Source of the DNA: Reyranella sp.
GTDB taxonomy: Bacteria > Pseudomonadota > Alphaproteobacteria > Reyranellales > Reyranellaceae
DNA: 9,744 bases
Direction: 5' to 3'
NCBI GenBank assembly: GCA_016780605.1
Contig: JADHLS010000133.1
Span: 1-9,744 of the forward strand
Within the stretch, counting starts at the first letter, position 1, and each line of letters begins with the position of its first letter. The notes under the pieces are model-generated. The model searched no databases, was not told the DNA's origin, and saw nothing but the letters and a program-made list of their open reading frames with translations. The position numbers and the translations under genes were made by a program. Below are positions 8,234-9,744 of the stretch, piece by piece.

Positions 8234-8268
8234 AAACCCGGGTGGGCGACCACCCGGGTTTTTCTTTT
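8234..8268 (+). terminator. Intrinsic terminator after binding protein copy 1
   Basis: A perfect 12-bp stem, AAACCCGGGTGG (8234-8245) with CCACCCGGGTTT (8250-8261), is closed by a GCGA tetraloop of GNRA type and followed by TTCTTTT. It is a strong rho-independent terminator 21 bases after the stop codon. It should end most transcripts of the livHMGF-ligase-SBP1 unit before the second receptor gene. Confidence 0.92.
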
Positions 8269-8300
8269 GGGCGCATGTATGCCGGGGCAGTGTCGCGCGC

Positions 8301-8306
8301 TATAGT
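8301..8306 (+). promoter_or_regulatory. Possible -10 element for binding protein copy 2
   Basis: TATAGT (5/6 match to TATAAT) lies between the terminator of copy 1 and the start of copy 2, giving a leader of about 45 bases. No good -35 is visible 16-18 bp upstream (bases around 8277-8284 read GTATGCCG). It would need an activator or an alternative sigma factor, or be weak. A promoter here is expected because the terminator isolates the gene. Confidence 0.38.
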
Positions 8307-8357
8307 CGCATCCAAGACGGCTCGATCAAAACAGACGCCGTCATGGGAGGAAATACG

Positions 8358-9530
8358 ATGAGCAAGTGGACTATCGTCACGACAATGGCGGCCGCTGCCG
8401 CCGCCGCGTCTGTCGCTACCGCAGCGTCAGCGCAGACCCGCGGCGTCACGCCGACCGAAGTGACCTTCGGCATGCACACCGATCTCTCGGGCGTCGCCGC
8501 GACCTACGGCGTGTCGTCGTCGAACGGTGTGAAGATGCGCTTCGACGAGATCAACGAGGCGGGCGGCATCAACGGCCGCAAGCTCAAGGTCATCATCGAG
8601 GATCAGGGCTACCAGGTCCCCAAGGCGGTGCAGGCCTGCAACAAGCTGATCAACCGCGACAAGGTCTTCGCCTTCGTGGCGCCGCTCGGCACGCCGATGA
8701 ACAACGCCTGCTTCAAGGACCAGTTCGCGGTGGGCGTGCCCAACCTCTTCCCGCTGTCGGCCGCGCGCTCGATGTACGAGCCCTATGAGCGGCTGAAATT
8801 CTATGGCGCGGCGTCCTATGTCGACCAGGTGCGCTCGGGCATCGACTACTTCGTGAAGACGAAGGGCAAGAAGGCGGTCTGCGTGATGTACCAGGACACC
8901 GACTTCGGCAAGGAAGTGCTCGAGGGCGCCGAGCAGCAGACAAAGAAACTCGGCATCAAGATCGTCGAGACCACGGCGCACAAGCCGACCGACCAGGACT
9001 TCACCGCGCCGATAACCAAGCTGCGCAACGCCGGCTGCGACCTCGTCGTCATGGGCACCATCGTGCGCGATTCGATCGTGCCCTACACCACGGCGCGCAA
9101 GGCGGGCTGGACCGACGTCGACTTCCTGGGCTCGGCCGCCGTCTACGACCTGGTCGTGGGCGCCGCGCAGGGCATGGAAGGCTTCTACGGCATGGGCCTC
9201 ACGGAGATGCCCTATGTCGACAGCAACGTCGCCTCGGTGAAGAAGTTCGTCGAGGACTATAAGAAGAGGTTCAACGTCGATCCCAACATCGGCGCGGTCT
9301 ACGGCTACGTCGCCGCCGACCTCACCGTGCAGGGCGTGAAGAACGCCGGCAAGGACCTGACGCTCGACAGCTTCATCAAGGGCATGGAAGCGATCAAGGG
9401 CTACAAGGACATCTTCAACGGCCCGCAGGTGAGCTTCGGCCCGAACATCCGCCAGGGTGCCAACTCCTCCTTCCTGGCCGAGGTCAAGGGCGGCAAGTGG
9501 GTGCGGGTGACCGAGCCGCTGAGCTTCTGA
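8358..9530 (+). CDS. Periplasmic substrate-binding protein of the LIV-type importer (copy 2)
   Basis: A 390-residue paralogue of the preceding gene; manual alignment gives 44 differences in 390 positions, about 89 % identity, with no gaps. The signal peptide is MSKWTIVTTM plus an Ala-rich core with cleavage ASA|QT after residue 25. Cysteines at 94, 118, 175 and 227 are shared with copy 1; C94 and C118 match the LivJ disulfide placement. Differences cluster at residues 123-290 (30 of 44), which covers much of the second lobe and the region around the binding cleft, including Phe/Tyr exchanges at 140, 143, 276 and 277. The start is set by GGGAGG (8345-8350), seven bases before the ATG; an in-frame ATG at 8343 precedes that site and is rejected. 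It probably serves the same permease with a shifted ligand range or different expression, though redundancy is possible. Confidence 0.95.
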   Translation: MSKWTIVTTMAAAAAAASVATAASAQTRGVTPTEVTFGMHTDLSGVAATYGVSSSNGVKMRFDEINEAGGINGRKLKVIIEDQGYQVPKAVQACNKLINRDKVFAFVAPLGTPMNNACFKDQFAVGVPNLFPLSAARSMYEPYERLKFYGAASYVDQVRSGIDYFVKTKGKKAVCVMYQDTDFGKEVLEGAEQQTKKLGIKIVETTAHKPTDQDFTAPITKLRNAGCDLVVMGTIVRDSIVPYTTARKAGWTDVDFLGSAAVYDLVVGAAQGMEGFYGMGLTEMPYVDSNVASVKKFVEDYKKRFNVDPNIGAVYGYVAADLTVQGVKNAGKDLTLDSFIKGMEAIKGYKDIFNGPQVSFGPNIRQGANSSFLAEVKGGKWVRVTEPLSF

Positions 9531-9551
9531 GCCACCAAGGCGAACACAGAC

Positions 9552-9587
9552 AAACCCCGGATGGGCAACCATCCGGGTTTTTCTTTC
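9552..9587 (+). terminator. Intrinsic terminator after binding protein copy 2
   Basis: The stem CCCGGATGG (9556-9564) with CCATCCGGG (9569-9577) has a GCAA (GNRA) loop. It is extended by AAA (9552-9554) against TTT (9578-9580) across one bulged C, and followed by TTCTTT. It resembles the terminator of copy 1 but carries a paired G-C to A-T exchange, and it separates the operon from the convergent gene to the right. Confidence 0.9.
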
Positions 9588-9598
9588 AGATCGACCGT

Positions 9599-9744
9599 TC
9601 AGCCCACGGGCGGCGGCGGCACCGTGACCCGGGCGTCACGCAGCTTCTCCTGCAGGACCGGGATGCCGGCGGCGTAGTTGCCATCCTGGCAGTTGGCGAT
9701 GGCCACGCGGGCGTCGAGATCGGCCGCCTCCCCGCCGCGCGAAT
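9599..9744 (-). CDS. Unrecognised protein, C-terminal 47 residues (cut by window edge)
   Basis: Convergent with the operon; the stop TGA is at 9601-9599 and the frame is open to the window end. The visible part includes DLDARVAIANCQDGNYAAGI then PVLQEKLRDARVTV and ends PPPPVG. It looks like an alpha-helical C-terminus (repeating Ala/Leu with charged residues) with a single Cys and a proline-rich end. It reminds me of small conserved hypothetical proteins of alphaproteobacteria, but I cannot name a family. Codon usage fits a real gene, and it sits just 11 bases beyond the terminator of copy 2. Confidence 0.55.
   Translation of the reverse strand, partial: SRGGEAADLDARVAIANCQDGNYAAGIPVLQEKLRDARVTVPPPPVG

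Larger units (their letters stand above)
7028..9587 (+). repeat. Tandem duplication: receptor gene plus terminator
   Basis: Two head-to-tail units, 7028-8268 and 8358-9587, each hold one binding-protein gene and one terminator of the same design. Codons correspond with a constant offset of 1318 bases and no indels from 7040/8358 to the stops. Exact tracts include 86 bp (7301-7386 with 8619-8704) and 65 bp (8039-8103 with 9357-9421), next to regions with many changes. The leaders upstream of the starts are not clearly alike, so the duplicated piece begins near the start codon or the leaders have been replaced. Confidence 0.88.

Noticed and set aside
9552..9590. Bidirectional use of the second terminator for the convergent gene
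   Set aside because: Read on the minus strand, the hairpin is followed only by a short T run (TTTG), so it would be a poor terminator in that direction.

Overview
This 9.7 kb window is a GC-rich chromosomal segment, most likely from an alphaproteobacterium. A soil or freshwater Hyphomicrobiales/Rhodospirillales lineage such as Reyranella or Bradyrhizobium would fit. That placement is inferred from codon use, gene order and protein style and cannot be settled from the sequence alone. I see no mobile elements, RNA genes or CRISPR arrays.

Layout. On the minus strand at the left are the first 83 codons of a PaaI-like hotdog thioesterase (cut by the window edge), preceded by an acyl-CoA dehydrogenase gene with an 8-bp gap between the two. 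A 129-bp divergent intergenic region (1440-1568) follows. It holds a good plus-strand sigma-70-type promoter, a weaker minus-strand promoter, and a perfect 14-bp palindrome that sits inside the first and touches the second. From there a plus-strand operon runs rightward: livH (apparently starting at CTG), livM, livG, livF, an acyl-CoA synthetase, and a periplasmic substrate-binding protein (SBP1) followed by a strong intrinsic terminator. A second copy of the binding protein (SBP2, about 89 % identical by manual alignment) follows with its own -10-like element and its own similar terminator. The window ends with the C-terminal 47 residues of a convergent, unrecognised minus-strand protein.

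How the genes work together. A complete HAAT/LIV-type ABC importer (two permeases, two ATPases, periplasmic receptors) is joined translationally to an AMP-forming acyl-CoA ligase and faces a divergent acyl-CoA dehydrogenase/thioesterase pair. The simplest reading is a route for taking up a carboxylic acid (fatty, branched, aromatic or terpenoid acid), activating it to a CoA thioester and starting beta-oxidation, rather than plain amino-acid uptake. The substrate cannot be read from the sequence.

Nothing here looks like a wholly new system. The points worth a second look are the CTG start of livH, the palindromic operator between the divergent promoters, the duplicated receptor-plus-terminator unit with a compensatory stem change and unevenly spread divergence, and an acyl-CoA dehydrogenase whose catalytic glutamate appears to sit in the LCAD/IVD position.
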